A DNA stretch of 64,000 nt from Marinagarivorans cellulosilyticus (GTDB lineage: Bacteria; Pseudomonadota; Gammaproteobacteria; Pseudomonadales; Cellvibrionaceae). The number at the start of each line of letters is the position of its first letter. The first letter of the stretch is position 1. The stretch is taken from assembly GCF_021655555.1 (NCBI RefSeq), contig NZ_AP023086.1, positions 2,076,685-2,140,684 on the forward strand, given 5' to 3'. Of the stretch, positions 53,666-63,290 are shown in pieces. Under the pieces are notes generated by a model. The model made no database searches, was not told the DNA's origin, and saw only the letters and a list, made by a program, of their open reading frames with translations. The position numbers were made by a program, and so were the translations under genes.

Positions 53666-55969
53666 ATGAAAAATCGCTTGGTCTTTGCGGCCTTACCTTT
53701 GTTGCTGATTATTTCTATTGCATTTAACGTGGCGGTAGCTGATCAACGTTATGCCAAATCATCGCCCAGCGTAGACGATGGCCCGTGTTCTGAGGTGGAC
53801 AATAGACCGTGTGTGGCATTAGTTTTGGGGGGCGGTGGCGCAAAGGGCGGCGCCCATATTGGCGTTATTCAAGCGTTAGAAGAACGGCACATTCCTGTTG
53901 ATTTAGTTGTGGGGACAAGTATTGGCGCTTTTGTGGGAGGCTTGTATGCGAGTGGCAAAGACTCAGCCGCTATTGCGCAGCTATTTCAGCAAGCCGACTG
54001 GAATTCTGGGTACCGAGATAATTTAACACGCAGCGATATTCCAATGCGGCGTAAACGGCAGCTAGATGAATTTCAAATACACGTCGATTTGGGACTGACG
54101 CGCAAGGGAGTGAGCATACCCAAAGGGTTTATTCAGGGGCAAAGTATGAAGACGTTGCTTGATAGTATGTTGGGAACTTACCCTAATTTTACTAGCTTTG
54201 ATCAATTGCCTATTCCTTTTAGAGCCGTGGCTGCAGATGCCGAAACCGGTGAAGAAATTGTTTTATCTTATGGTGATCTAGCTACGGCGATGCAGGCTTC
54301 TATGTCATTGCCTGGAATCGTGCGTCCAATTGTACACGAAGGGCGAATACTGGTAGATGGCGGTATCGCAAATAATGTACCTATTAGCGTGGCTAAAAAT
54401 TTAGGCGCTGATATCGTTATTGCGGTAGATATTGGTGCTTCAGCTAACAGTAAAGACGAGCTTAACTCTGGTGTTGCAATTTTATTGCAGCTCACTAAAT
54501 TCCTAACTGGCCGAAACGTAGCCGAGCAAAAAGCCTTATTAACTTCCTCCGATATATTAATTATTCCAGAGTTAGGCGATATTGGCTTGTTGAGCTTTGA
54601 CCGAGTGTTGGAGGCCGTAGATAAAGGCTACCAACAAACATTAACTGAATTAAATCAAAGAAGTTTGGCGATTATTGCGCCGGGGCTTAATGACGGGGAC
54701 GTAACACCATTGCCATCGCAGCCTGGCGCAACAACGACACAAAACCTGCCATTTGACGACGAAATACTGATAAGCGCCATTAACCTTAGCAATAATACAC
54801 GGCTCAATGACGATTATATTTTACACCGTATGGGCGTGGCGGTAGGGGAAAATATGGCAGTGGACGAAATTAATACCGGTATTAATAGGCTGTATGGTCA
54901 AGGTACTATTGCACGTATTACCACCTCTTGGGATGATCTGGAAGGTGATAGTGCTTTAAATATCAGGGTTGATGAAAAAGAGTGGGGGCCGGGTTATCTC
55001 GATTTTAAGTTTAACTTTGAAGACGATTTTAGCTCGTTCAGTGAGTACCAATTGGGCGCATCGTACCGCTTAACCAATTTATCGCAATATGGCGCTGAGT
55101 GGGTAAGCTCATTTGAGGTGGGCACTGAAAAAGTCATTAATACCGAGCTGTATTGGCCGATCAAAAAAACCGGTTTCTTTTGGGATGTATTTGGGGAATA
55201 CGAAAGAACGGTATTTGAATATAAAGATGCTGGGCGTGCCTTGGGAACAGTGCAAGCGAGAGATTCTACTGTTTCGGCGGGCATTGGTTGGAATACTTGG
55301 GATAAATTTGAGGTGACGCTTAGCGCTTTATATCGCCGAGGCGTTTTTGATGTGCCCGATTATTTGGATGAATATGCCACGGTAAAAGATATTCATGTCG
55401 ATCAGCGCGGCGGAATATTAGAAGTTAATTTTGATAGTTTGGATAACGCTAGTTTTCCTTCTAGGGGTTGGAATTTAAAAGCCATATTGTCTCGCACCCG
55501 AGATGAAGTGTTGAACTTATCCAACTACTCCAATTTTATTGATGCCCAATACAATGGCGTTTTGTCGTATCAGCGGCATAGTATTAGAGGCCTGTTGCGT
55601 TACCAAAGCACCTTGAATCACGATGCCTTATCGCTGTTAGGCAGCGCGAGCCTCGGAGGTTTTTTGAACTTATCGGGTAACCCATCTAATTTTATATCGG
55701 GGCAGCACGTACGTTTTGCCAGCGGCGTGTATACCTATCAGCTGGCTGAAAACGATTTTGGTGCGATTGATTTTCCCTTGTATTTGGGGTTCTCTGTAGA
55801 AGCTGGTAATGCTTGGTATGCTAAATCGAACGTAGATTATTCTGATTTAATTCACAGTAGCAGCTTGTTTTTAGGGTGGGATACCCCTATAGGTCCAGCG
55901 TATTTAGCCTACGGTAGATCGGATACCGGTGGTAAAAGTTTGTATGTTTTCCTAGGGGTAACCTTTTAG
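53666..55969 (+). CDS. Type Vd secreted patatin-like phospholipase (PlpD type)
   Basis: The ATG at 53666 begins a signal (MKNRLVFAALPLLLIISIAFNVAVA). The patatin domain has the oxyanion LGGGGAKGGAHIGV, nucleophile GTSIG (Ser85) and DGGIANNVP (Asp231), the complete Ser-Asp dyad. After it come a POTRA-like segment (about residues 380-450, LNIRVDEKEWGPGYLDFKFNF) and a 16-strand barrel ending GGKSLYVFLGVTF. This is the PlpD/FplA layout, in which the barrel exports the lipase to the surface. 767 residues. Probable surface phospholipase A1/A2. Its stop overlaps the convergent antiporter gene by four bases. Confidence 0.9.
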   Translation: MKNRLVFAALPLLLIISIAFNVAVADQRYAKSSPSVDDGPCSEVDNRPCVALVLGGGGAKGGAHIGVIQALEERHIPVDLVVGTSIGAFVGGLYASGKDSAAIAQLFQQADWNSGYRDNLTRSDIPMRRKRQLDEFQIHVDLGLTRKGVSIPKGFIQGQSMKTLLDSMLGTYPNFTSFDQLPIPFRAVAADAETGEEIVLSYGDLATAMQASMSLPGIVRPIVHEGRILVDGGIANNVPISVAKNLGADIVIAVDIGASANSKDELNSGVAILLQLTKFLTGRNVAEQKALLTSSDILIIPELGDIGLLSFDRVLEAVDKGYQQTLTELNQRSLAIIAPGLNDGDVTPLPSQPGATTTQNLPFDDEILISAINLSNNTRLNDDYILHRMGVAVGENMAVDEINTGINRLYGQGTIARITTSWDDLEGDSALNIRVDEKEWGPGYLDFKFNFEDDFSSFSEYQLGASYRLTNLSQYGAEWVSSFEVGTEKVINTELYWPIKKTGFFWDVFGEYERTVFEYKDAGRALGTVQARDSTVSAGIGWNTWDKFEVTLSALYRRGVFDVPDYLDEYATVKDIHVDQRGGILEVNFDSLDNASFPSRGWNLKAILSRTRDEVLNLSNYSNFIDAQYNGVLSYQRHSIRGLLRYQSTLNHDALSLLGSASLGGFLNLSGNPSNFISGQHVRFASGVYTYQLAENDFGAIDFPLYLGFSVEAGNAWYAKSNVDYSDLIHSSSLFLGWDTPIGPAYLAYGRSDTGGKSLYVFLGVTF

Positions 55970-57171
55970 TCTGCCGGCGTTTTAGGTGCGCCTTGTTTAA
56001 AGCGCTTAGACCAAGGAAAAGCAGTTATCCCATGTAGTATCACACTTAACATAATGGCAATGGTGGCTGTATTAATAATGGTTTCACTGTACGTTATGTC
56101 GCTTTGCATTAACATAATAATAAAGACAATGCTGGCTAGCCCGCGTGGCCCAAACCAGCCGACGAAAAGTTTTTTCTCGGTTGATAGCTGGCTGCCAGTA
56201 AGGCTAATAAATACCGGTAGCATGCGAATAACAGTTAAGCTTAGTGCGGCATAAAACAGCTGCTGCCATGTGATATCTTTAATGATGTTCATCATCAGCG
56301 TGCCAAAGAGTAACCATGTTAATAACGAGAAAATTTCCCCGTTAATTTCTGATTCTTCGAACTCGTCATTGTAGGCACCATGCAGCTTGTCGCCAAACAA
56401 CAGTCCGCCACAAAAAGCTGCAATAAAACCACTGCCGCCTATGTATTGAGCTAAGCCAAAAGTCATTACCGCAAGGGATATGGTTGGCACAATAATCCAG
56501 CGCTTAGAAATCCAATGAGCTTTTACCGCGTGCCGGCACAAAATCCAGCCGGCGGCTGCAGCACAGACTCCGGTGAGAATGCCGATGCCGATCTCTTTAA
56601 CAAGTGTGGTTAATAAAAACTGACCTAAGGATTGCTCGGCCGCTTGGCCTTGCGCTAAAGCTAAAAAAACCAATAAAAAAGGCACGCATATGCCATCGTT
56701 AAGACCGCTTTCGGCATTAAGCCCTCGGCGTATTTCTTGTGGTACGGCTTTGTTTTTTATGACCGCTAAACCCAAGGCGGCATCGGTCGGAGCAAGAATA
56801 ATACTGAGCAGTGCAGCATGCACCCACGTGAATTCGGGGAATATGGCAGCAGCTAACACTGCCCCAAGTATTATGGTTAATGGCAACCCTATAAGCAATG
56901 TGCGGGTGGGTACAAGCGGGTGCTTTTCCAAAGGTTTTAAACCTATGCTTGCGGCGTCGTTAAACAATACAACAGCGAGCGTGAGCTCGGCCAATATTTT
57001 AATGGTATCAATATTGGCGCTAAACGAAAAAACGCCCAGCATATTAGGGCCAAAAAAATAGCCAATAGCCATAAAAATCAAAGGCCCACTGACCCACGAA
57101 CGCTCGATTAAGCCTGCTATACAGCCAAAAATTACAGTGCAACCAGCAATTAATGCTATGTCTAAATACAT
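55966..57171 (-). CDS. CPA1-family Na+(K+)/H+ antiporter
   Basis: 401 residues with twelve or so membrane helices. The transport core is clear: SIILAPTDAALGLAV and LNAESGLNDGICVPFLLVFLALA, the Asp-containing motifs of the NhaP/CPA1 group, and a terminal KLFVGWFGPRGLASIVFIIMLMQ. Function: sodium or potassium for proton exchange and pH homeostasis; ion preference unknown. The 3' end overlaps the patatin gene convergently. It is 3 bases downstream of the lipase-like gene, hence co-transcribed with it. Confidence 0.9.
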   Translation of the reverse strand: MYLDIALIAGCTVIFGCIAGLIERSWVSGPLIFMAIGYFFGPNMLGVFSFSANIDTIKILAELTLAVVLFNDAASIGLKPLEKHPLVPTRTLLIGLPLTIILGAVLAAAIFPEFTWVHAALLSIILAPTDAALGLAVIKNKAVPQEIRRGLNAESGLNDGICVPFLLVFLALAQGQAAEQSLGQFLLTTLVKEIGIGILTGVCAAAAGWILCRHAVKAHWISKRWIIVPTISLAVMTFGLAQYIGGSGFIAAFCGGLLFGDKLHGAYNDEFEESEINGEIFSLLTWLLFGTLMMNIIKDITWQQLFYAALSLTVIRMLPVFISLTGSQLSTEKKLFVGWFGPRGLASIVFIIMLMQSDITYSETIINTATIAIMLSVILHGITAFPWSKRFKQGAPKTPAD

Positions 57172-57174
57172 GTG

Positions 57175-57891
57175 TTATTTCGCAGTGGTTGTTTTATTGT
57201 GGGCGAAATGGCCGTTAGCCAAGAAGTGCTTTACTTGGATAATAACCTCATTGTTTTTCATCATAAATGGGTGGGTTGTGTGAATAATGATATGGTCTTC
57301 CATGCCATTTAGTTTGGTGCGTTCCACGGCAACTTTGCCGTCGTCGGCAGCTGGAATTATTGCCGATAAAATAAAATTGATGGTGCGATCACCGGCAATA
57401 ATGCCAACCTCGGCATCGACTTGCCCAAGCGCTAACGGAAGGCTGTTGGCCTGAGTGCCCAGCTGTTGGCCGGCAGGGCCATTTAACCATTCAAAACCTG
57501 GCCAATCACCTAGCGCATCGATGACTTCACTCCCTTGATTGGGTGGCCCTAGCATGACAATTCGGCCCAGTTGTTCTATTGGGTGCTGGGTTAAATAGTG
57601 GCGCACTAATATGCCACCCATAGAATGCGTAACAAAATTTACCGTATTGCCCTCGCATTTCTCGAGCGCTGGCGCAATGGCGATAGCCGATAGCGCCTCT
57701 ACTGTGTGTTCTCTTGAGGGGTAGTCAACATTGATGACAGTGTAATTTTGCGCAAGGGCGGCTTCCATTTTGGCCATAGAGTTGCTGCTGCGTGCTAAAC
57801 CGTGCAAAAGAATGACACACTGCGCGTGAGCTGTGCTCATAACCCCAGCAGAGAATAGAAGTGCAAGTATGCTAGCTTTGTATTTGTGCAT
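57175..57891 (-). CDS. Secreted alpha/beta hydrolase, lipase-like
   Basis: 238 residues with a signal peptide (MHKYKASILALLFSAGVMSTAHA). The fold shows CVILLHGLARSSNSMAKME (oxyanion loop), INVDYPSR, the nucleophile in FVTHSMGGILVRHYL (Ser), MLGPPNQGSEVIDAL and HIIIHTTHPFMM near the catalytic His. The class is triacylglycerol lipase/PGAP1-like esterase. Substrate unknown. It is followed at once by the antiporter gene. Confidence 0.85.
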   Translation of the reverse strand: MHKYKASILALLFSAGVMSTAHAQCVILLHGLARSSNSMAKMEAALAQNYTVINVDYPSREHTVEALSAIAIAPALEKCEGNTVNFVTHSMGGILVRHYLTQHPIEQLGRIVMLGPPNQGSEVIDALGDWPGFEWLNGPAGQQLGTQANSLPLALGQVDAEVGIIAGDRTINFILSAIIPAADDGKVAVERTKLNGMEDHIIIHTTHPFMMKNNEVIIQVKHFLANGHFAHNKTTTAK

Positions 57892-58137
57892 ATCGGGTTG
57901 CTGCTTGCTAGGTATTTATGTGGGTGGCTTAAAGATAATCTAGCGGGAAAGATATGGCCAGCGACAAGAGCAGTTTAACTATATGTTAGTGTCCAATAGT
58001 GGTGCGCGATGGTTTGTAAAAATCAATATTGCGCCATATTGGTGCTGTTTGGGCGCAGCAAAGCCTTATAGCATCGGAGTTTATGGCTGGTACAAATCTT
58101 GACTAACAAGGGCTTAACTTTTGCAAACCGGACTTTT

Positions 58138-58989
58138 ATGACAGCGCAACATTTACCGATTACTCGCTGCTGGCAGGCTAGTTTAGCCTTGGAATTCGCA
58201 CTTAGGGGCGATACCACACGCATAGTGGGCAACAGCCATTTCGGCCCCTTGCGCGTACTAAAGCCCTTTTACCCCGAGCCTACATGTTGCCATACCTATT
58301 TAATCCACCCACCAGGGGGGCTTGTATTAGGGGATGAGTTACAGATTGAGGCGAAGGTACAAAGTGGTGCACACGCTTTAATTACAACGCCATCGGCTGG
58401 TAAAGTTTACGGTGTGGATAACGCCACAGAAAAACAACAGCAAATGGTTAAGTTAGCTGTTGCAGAGCAAGCCTGCTTGGAATGGCTACCGCAGGAAACG
58501 ATAGTATTTGGCGGCGCGAATACATTATTGCAAACGCAAGCGCACCTGAATGGTGACAGCGCCAAGCTGGCGTTGTGGGATATTGTATGCTTTGGCCGCC
58601 CAGCGAATGATTTAACCTTTGATACTGGCCAGTGTATTCAATCCATCCACATTTACCGCAATGGTATCCCTTTGTTAATCGAGCGCAACGTTGTTGATGG
58701 TGGTAGCGCGCTGCAAAAAGGGCATTGGGGGTTAGATGGCGCTAATAGTATGGGTACTTTTGTGTTAACGGTTACCACCGTGCGAGAGCAACGCGAACAG
58801 TGGATTAGCAAATTGCAGCAACGCTTTAATGGCCGCTGGGGGATAACGCAAAAAGGTGAGCTATGCATTGTGCGTTATTTAGGGGATTCGGCCTGTGAAT
58901 GTCGCTTGGGTTTCGAATTTTTATGGCATGGGTTACGCGCAGAGTTAAATGGCAAAGCGGCGGTTTCGCCACGTATTTGGGCGACTTAA
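58138..58989 (+). CDS. ureD: Urease accessory protein UreD
   Basis: 283 residues from the ATG at 58138 (MTAQHLPITRCWQASLALEF); a TTG 39 bases upstream opens the frame but gives a non-homologous leader. Family stretches: THIV-type GDTTRIVGNSHFGPLRVLKPFYPE, HPPGGLVLGDELQIEAKVQSGAHALITTPSAGKVYG, LEWLPQETIVFGGAN and LWDIVCFGRP. UreD binds the urease apoprotein and with UreF and UreG forms the nickel-insertion complex. First gene of the ure operon; 58 bases before ureA. Confidence 0.95.
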   Translation: MTAQHLPITRCWQASLALEFALRGDTTRIVGNSHFGPLRVLKPFYPEPTCCHTYLIHPPGGLVLGDELQIEAKVQSGAHALITTPSAGKVYGVDNATEKQQQMVKLAVAEQACLEWLPQETIVFGGANTLLQTQAHLNGDSAKLALWDIVCFGRPANDLTFDTGQCIQSIHIYRNGIPLLIERNVVDGGSALQKGHWGLDGANSMGTFVLTVTTVREQREQWISKLQQRFNGRWGITQKGELCIVRYLGDSACECRLGFEFLWHGLRAELNGKAAVSPRIWAT

Positions 58990-59047
58990 TCATTAATATA
59001 TTATTGCGCACATTAATTTTACACATTTAAAAAACTAGAGGCCTCCG

Positions 59048-59350
59048 ATGGAGCTTACGCCACGAGAAAAAGATAAATTATTGCTATTTAGTGCAGCCCA
59101 GTTAGCCGAGCGACGCAAGGCGAGGGGGTTAAAGCTAAATTACCCAGAAGCGGTTGCGTTAATCAGTTTCGAAATAATGGAAGGCGCCCGCGACGGTAAA
59201 ACGGTTGCGCAATTAATGGCTTTTGGGCGGACTTTATTAACCGTAGACGATGTTATGGAAGGTGTAGAACATATGGTGCACGAGGTGCAAGTCGAAGCAA
59301 CTTTCCCTGATGGTACAAAACTTGTCACCGTCCATAACCCTATTGTGTAG
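59048..59350 (+). CDS. ureA: Urease gamma subunit
   Basis: 100 residues, the exact family length: MELTPREKDKLLLFSAAQLAERRKARGLKLNYPEAVALISFEIMEGARDG, then VDDVMEGVEHMVHEVQVEATFPDGTKLVTVHNPI. The small structural subunit of the UreABC trimer. Preceded by AGAGG. Followed by ureB after 23 bases. Confidence 0.98.
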   Translation: MELTPREKDKLLLFSAAQLAERRKARGLKLNYPEAVALISFEIMEGARDGKTVAQLMAFGRTLLTVDDVMEGVEHMVHEVQVEATFPDGTKLVTVHNPIV

Positions 59351-59373
59351 CGCCACCTGCGCGGAGCGAATAA

Positions 59374-59682
59374 ATGATTCCTGGTGAATATCAAATTGCC
59401 GACGGGGAAATCCCGTTAAATGAAGGCCGTGATGTAATTACATTGTCGGTTGCAAATACTGGCGACCGCCCTGTACAGGTGGGTAGCCATTACCACTTCT
59501 TTGAGGCTAACCCTGCATTGATTTTTGACCGAGAAAAAGCAAAGGGTTATCGCTTAAATATTGCTGCAGGTACTGCTGTGCGATTTGAGCCGGGCCAAGA
59601 CCGAAGCATCGAGCTAGTCGCTTTAGCGGGGCGCCGTAAAGTGTATGGCTTTCGTGGCGATATTATGGGGGACTTATCATGA
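59374..59682 (+). CDS. ureB: Urease beta subunit
   Basis: 102 residues: MIPGEYQIADGEIPLNEGRDVITLSVANTGDRPVQVGSHYHFFEANPAL, FDREKAKGYRLNIAAGTAVRFEPGQ, KVYGFRGDIMGDL. The fold matches the family throughout. Ends in an ATGA overlap with ureC (four bases), so translation is coupled. Confidence 0.98.
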   Translation: MIPGEYQIADGEIPLNEGRDVITLSVANTGDRPVQVGSHYHFFEANPALIFDREKAKGYRLNIAAGTAVRFEPGQDRSIELVALAGRRKVYGFRGDIMGDLS

Positions 59683-61418
59683 GTGATAAAAAAACCTCTT
59701 CACAAACGATGAATAAGCGCGCCTATGCTGAAATGTTCGGCCCCACAGTAGGCGATAAAGTGCGTTTAGCGGATACCGAATTGTGGATACAGGTTGAAAA
59801 AGACCACACGATTTACGGGGAGGAGGTAAAGTTTGGTGGCGGTAAGGTAATTCGCGATGGTATGGGCCAAAGCCAAGCAAGCTGCCACGATACGCCCGAC
59901 ACAGTAATTACTAATGCGCTAATTCTAGATTACTGGGGAATTGTCAAAGCCGATATTGCCATTAAGGCGGGCCGCATTGCGGCGATAGGTAAAGCGGGAA
60001 ACCCAGATATTCAGCCTGGTATTACGATTGAAGTTGGGCCGGGTACCGAGGTTATTGCAGGCGAGGGCCATATTGTGACCGCTGGCGGTATTGATGCCCA
60101 TATTCACTTTATTTGCCCGCAGCAAATAGAAGAGGCGCTGGTCAGTGGTATTACTACGATGATTGGTGGCGGCACAGGCCCTGCAACTGGCACAAATGCG
60201 ACAACCTGCACACCAGGACCTTGGCACATTGGCAAAATGCTGCAAGCGGCCGAATCGTTTCCAATGAATTTAGGCTTTTTAGGTAAAGGTAATGCCAGTT
60301 TGCCAGAGGCGTTAGAAGAGCAAGCCAAAGCCGGTGTTATTGGCCTTAAGCTGCACGAAGATTGGGGCACCACGCCAGCATCAATTGATTGTTGTTTAGG
60401 TGTTGCAGAGAAATATGATTTACAGGTGGCGATTCATACCGACACATTAAATGAATCCGGCTTTGTTGAAGATACTATTGCCGCATTTAAAGGCCGTACT
60501 ATTCACACCTATCATACGGAAGGCGCTGGCGGCGGCCACGCTCCGGATATTATTAAAGCGTGCGGTTTAGACAATGTATTACCATCGTCCACTAACCCTA
60601 CACGGCCCTACACGATTAATACCGTTGATGAACATTTAGACATGTTAATGGTGTGCCACCATCTCGATCCGAGTATTCCTGAAGATGTAGCTTTTGCCGA
60701 TTCTCGCATTCGAAAAGAAACCATTGCCGCCGAAGATATTTTGCACGACCTTGGCGCATTTTCGATGATTTCTTCAGACTCTCAAGCAATGGGCCGCGTT
60801 GGCGAGGTGGTAACGCGCACATGGCAAACTGCGCATAAAATGCGCGTGCAGCGCGGTGCACTACCCGAAGATATGGTTGATGGCAAAGATGCGGGCCACG
60901 ATAACTTCCGTGCAAAACGTTACATTGCTAAATACACCATCAACCCTGCTATTGCCCATGGCATAAGCCATGAAGTTGGCTCTATTGAGGTAGGTAAACT
61001 TGCAGATTTAGTATTATGGAAGCCGGCTTTTTTTGGTACTAAGCCCTCGTTGATTCTTAAGGGCGGCGCTATTGCGATGGCTCCAATGGGTGACCCCAAT
61101 GCTTCAATTCCGACTCCGCAGCCAGTGCATTATCGCCCGATGTTTGGCGCTTATGGTAAAGCATGTGTTCAAACCTCGGTGACCTTTGTGTCGCAGGCGG
61201 GTATTGATGCGGGTATTGCAGAAACATTTGGCTTAGAGCGGCCCCTTAGTGCAGTTAAAAATTGTCGCAGTGTTAAAAAGGCCGATATGGTACTGAATAA
61301 TTATCAGCCGGTGATGGAAGTTGACCCTCAAACCTATGAGGTGAAAGCTGATGGTCAAACCTTAACCTGTGAGCCGGCCGAAGTTTTGCCGATGGCGCAG
61401 CGGTATTATTTATTTTAG
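59679..61418 (+). CDS. ureC: Urease alpha subunit (catalytic, nickel-binding)
   Basis: 579 residues, about ten longer than usual because of an N-terminal MSDKKTSSQT leader; a second Met lies at residue 11. All active-site residues are visible: nickel ligands H141/H143 (DAHIHFICPQQ), carbamylated K224 (GLKLHEDWG), H253 (AIHTDT), H279 (TYHTEGAGGGH), flap C326-H327 (MVCHHLDP) and D367 (SSDSQAMGR). It hydrolyses urea to ammonia and carbamate in the cytosol. Starts inside ureB. Confidence 0.98.
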   Translation: MSDKKTSSQTMNKRAYAEMFGPTVGDKVRLADTELWIQVEKDHTIYGEEVKFGGGKVIRDGMGQSQASCHDTPDTVITNALILDYWGIVKADIAIKAGRIAAIGKAGNPDIQPGITIEVGPGTEVIAGEGHIVTAGGIDAHIHFICPQQIEEALVSGITTMIGGGTGPATGTNATTCTPGPWHIGKMLQAAESFPMNLGFLGKGNASLPEALEEQAKAGVIGLKLHEDWGTTPASIDCCLGVAEKYDLQVAIHTDTLNESGFVEDTIAAFKGRTIHTYHTEGAGGGHAPDIIKACGLDNVLPSSTNPTRPYTINTVDEHLDMLMVCHHLDPSIPEDVAFADSRIRKETIAAEDILHDLGAFSMISSDSQAMGRVGEVVTRTWQTAHKMRVQRGALPEDMVDGKDAGHDNFRAKRYIAKYTINPAIAHGISHEVGSIEVGKLADLVLWKPAFFGTKPSLILKGGAIAMAPMGDPNASIPTPQPVHYRPMFGAYGKACVQTSVTFVSQAGIDAGIAETFGLERPLSAVKNCRSVKKADMVLNNYQPVMEVDPQTYEVKADGQTLTCEPAEVLPMAQRYYLF

Positions 61419-61465
61419 CTCGCCAGCCATGACCTCTTTTAAAAATTAAGTTTGTTAGGATATTT

Positions 61466-61933
61466 ATGTTAGAAGCACATTCGCTTATTACTGGGCAGAC
61501 GCCAGCGGCAACACTCACACTGGAGCTAACCTTTGACGACAGGCAAAAAAGCCGACATCGTAGCCAAACGGTATGCGGGCAGGCGTTGGGTTGGTTTATT
61601 GAGCGTGGCCATGTACTAAAAGATGGCGATTTACTCCAGTGCACTACCGGTGAGGTAGCCGTGGTTGTTGCGGCGCCCGAAAGCGTGAGCACGGTTTATG
61701 CAAAAACTTCTTTGGAGCTAACGCGCGCGGCTTACCACCTCGGGAACCGCCATGTGCCATTACAAATTACAGATGCTTTTTTGCGTTATCAGCACGATCA
61801 CGTATTAGACGATATGGTGCGCGGTTTGGGTTTAAATGTAGAGTGCGAAAAAGCGGCTTTTCAGCCTGAACCGGGCGCTTACGCCGGCGGGCATTCAGCA
61901 GGTCACGGCCACAGTCATTCGCATGACCATTAA
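61466..61933 (+). CDS. ureE: Urease accessory nickel-binding chaperone UreE
   Basis: 155 residues: the N-terminal strand domain (LTLELTFDDRQKSRHRSQTV, LEDGDLL-like LKDGDLLQC), the metal domain with RAAYHLGNRHVPLQI and the LxDDMVRGLGL helix, and a histidine-rich C-terminal tail (GGHSAGHGHSHSHDH), which stores nickel. Delivers nickel to UreG. Its last codons overlap ureF by 11 bases. Confidence 0.96.
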   Translation: MLEAHSLITGQTPAATLTLELTFDDRQKSRHRSQTVCGQALGWFIERGHVLKDGDLLQCTTGEVAVVVAAPESVSTVYAKTSLELTRAAYHLGNRHVPLQITDAFLRYQHDHVLDDMVRGLGLNVECEKAAFQPEPGAYAGGHSAGHGHSHSHDH

Positions 61934-62630
61934 ATTACAATCGGCGGAGCCTGTGACGCACTGCTCTCAGTCGTTGTTGCATTTACTGCATTTATCTAGC
62001 CCAGCATTGCCGGTAGGGGCTTACGCTTATTCGCAAGGGCTAGAGTACGCGATTGATCACGGTAAATTAACAACGGTTGATAGCGTGGCAGATTGGCTGC
62101 GCGGTGTTTTATTACACGGGCTTGGCAGTTTAGATTTACCCGTTCTAATACGCTGTTATCAAGCGTGGGGCGAAAAAAACTATACCACGGTTAATCACTG
62201 GAACTATTTTTTGCGAGCTTGCCGCGAAACCAGCGAATTGCTGCTAGAGGATGAACAGCTCGGCATGGCACTAAGCCGGTTATTAGCTGATTTAGATTTT
62301 CCGAGTGACGCCATTAACGCCCTCAAAGAAAAGCCCAGTTTTGCGGTGATGTTTGCACTGGCTGGCAACCACTGGAAAATACCTATCGGCGATTTATTAC
62401 AGAGTTTTGCCTATAGCTGGCTAGAAAACCAAGTTGCCGCAGCGACTAAAATAGTACCGCTGGGGCAAACCGCGGCGCAAAAATTATTAATTCAATTGCT
62501 GCCGGCCATTCCCTTGGCGATAGCGGCAGCGCAAGACGCAACCGATGACAACCTAGGTGCCAGCTTGCCGGGTCAAGTGTTGGCGTCGACATTACACGAA
62601 TACCAATATTCACGACTATTTCGATCTTAA
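61923..62630 (+). CDS. ureF: Urease accessory protein UreF
   Basis: 235 residues, all-helical: LLHLLHLSSPALPVGAYAYSQGLEYAIDHGK near the N-terminus (the SPxLPVGxxxxSxGLE signature), RACRETSELLLEDEQLGMALSRLL, FAVMFALAGNHWKIPIGDLLQSFAYSWLENQVAAATKIVPLGQTAAQKLL. Acts with UreD as a checkpoint for UreG GTP hydrolysis during nickel insertion. Starts within the ureE histidine tail; ureG follows after nine bases. Confidence 0.96.
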   Translation: MTIKLQSAEPVTHCSQSLLHLLHLSSPALPVGAYAYSQGLEYAIDHGKLTTVDSVADWLRGVLLHGLGSLDLPVLIRCYQAWGEKNYTTVNHWNYFLRACRETSELLLEDEQLGMALSRLLADLDFPSDAINALKEKPSFAVMFALAGNHWKIPIGDLLQSFAYSWLENQVAAATKIVPLGQTAAQKLLIQLLPAIPLAIAAAQDATDDNLGASLPGQVLASTLHEYQYSRLFRS

Positions 62631-62639
62631 GGATTCCGT

Positions 62640-63275
62640 ATGAGTAATATTCAACCGAACAAACCGGCTTTACGGTTAGGTATAGGCGGCCCAGTGGGCT
62701 CTGGTAAAACAGCACTGGTCAAAACCTTATGTGCCGAATTAAAAAGCCGTTATAACATCGCCGTGATTACTAATGATATTTATACCCGTGAAGATGCCGA
62801 GTTTTTATTGCGTCACGAAGCGCTAGAGCAGGATCGTATTATTGGTGTTGAAACGGGTGGCTGCCCGCATACGGCTATTCGTGAAGACGCATCGATGAAT
62901 TTGTCTGCGGTAGCAGAACTCAATGACCGCTTTGAAGGGTTGGACATCATTTTAATTGAAAGTGGTGGCGATAACTTAGCGGCAACTTTTAGCCCTGAGT
63001 TATCCGATTTAACACTCTATGTTATTGACGTTTCGGCGGGCGATAAAATACCCCGTAAGGGCGGGCCGGGCATTACCAAATCGGATCTGCTTATTATTAA
63101 CAAGATTGATCTGGCACCGCTAGTGGGTGCTGATTTATCGGTTATGGATCGCGATGCTAAGAAAATGCGTGGCGATAAGCCTTTCGTATTCAGTAATTTA
63201 AAAGACGGCACCGGTGTTGCGGATATTGTGTCATTTATAGAAACGCAGGGCATGCTTAGCCCTAAAAAACAGTAG
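62640..63275 (+). CDS. ureG: Urease accessory GTPase UreG
   Basis: 211 residues: P-loop GIGGPVGSGKTALVKTL (Gly18-Thr24), the metal-binding Cys-Pro-His motif in VETGGCPHTAIREDASMN, ESGGDNLAATFSPELSD, KGGPGITKSDLLIINKIDLAP (G4 NKxD). SIMIBI GTPase that hands nickel over to urease. Nine bases after ureF; hupE follows after 15 bases. Confidence 0.98.
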   Translation: MSNIQPNKPALRLGIGGPVGSGKTALVKTLCAELKSRYNIAVITNDIYTREDAEFLLRHEALEQDRIIGVETGGCPHTAIREDASMNLSAVAELNDRFEGLDIILIESGGDNLAATFSPELSDLTLYVIDVSAGDKIPRKGGPGITKSDLLIINKIDLAPLVGADLSVMDRDAKKMRGDKPFVFSNLKDGTGVADIVSFIETQGMLSPKKQ

Positions 63276-63290
63276 TCAACGGGGAATCAT

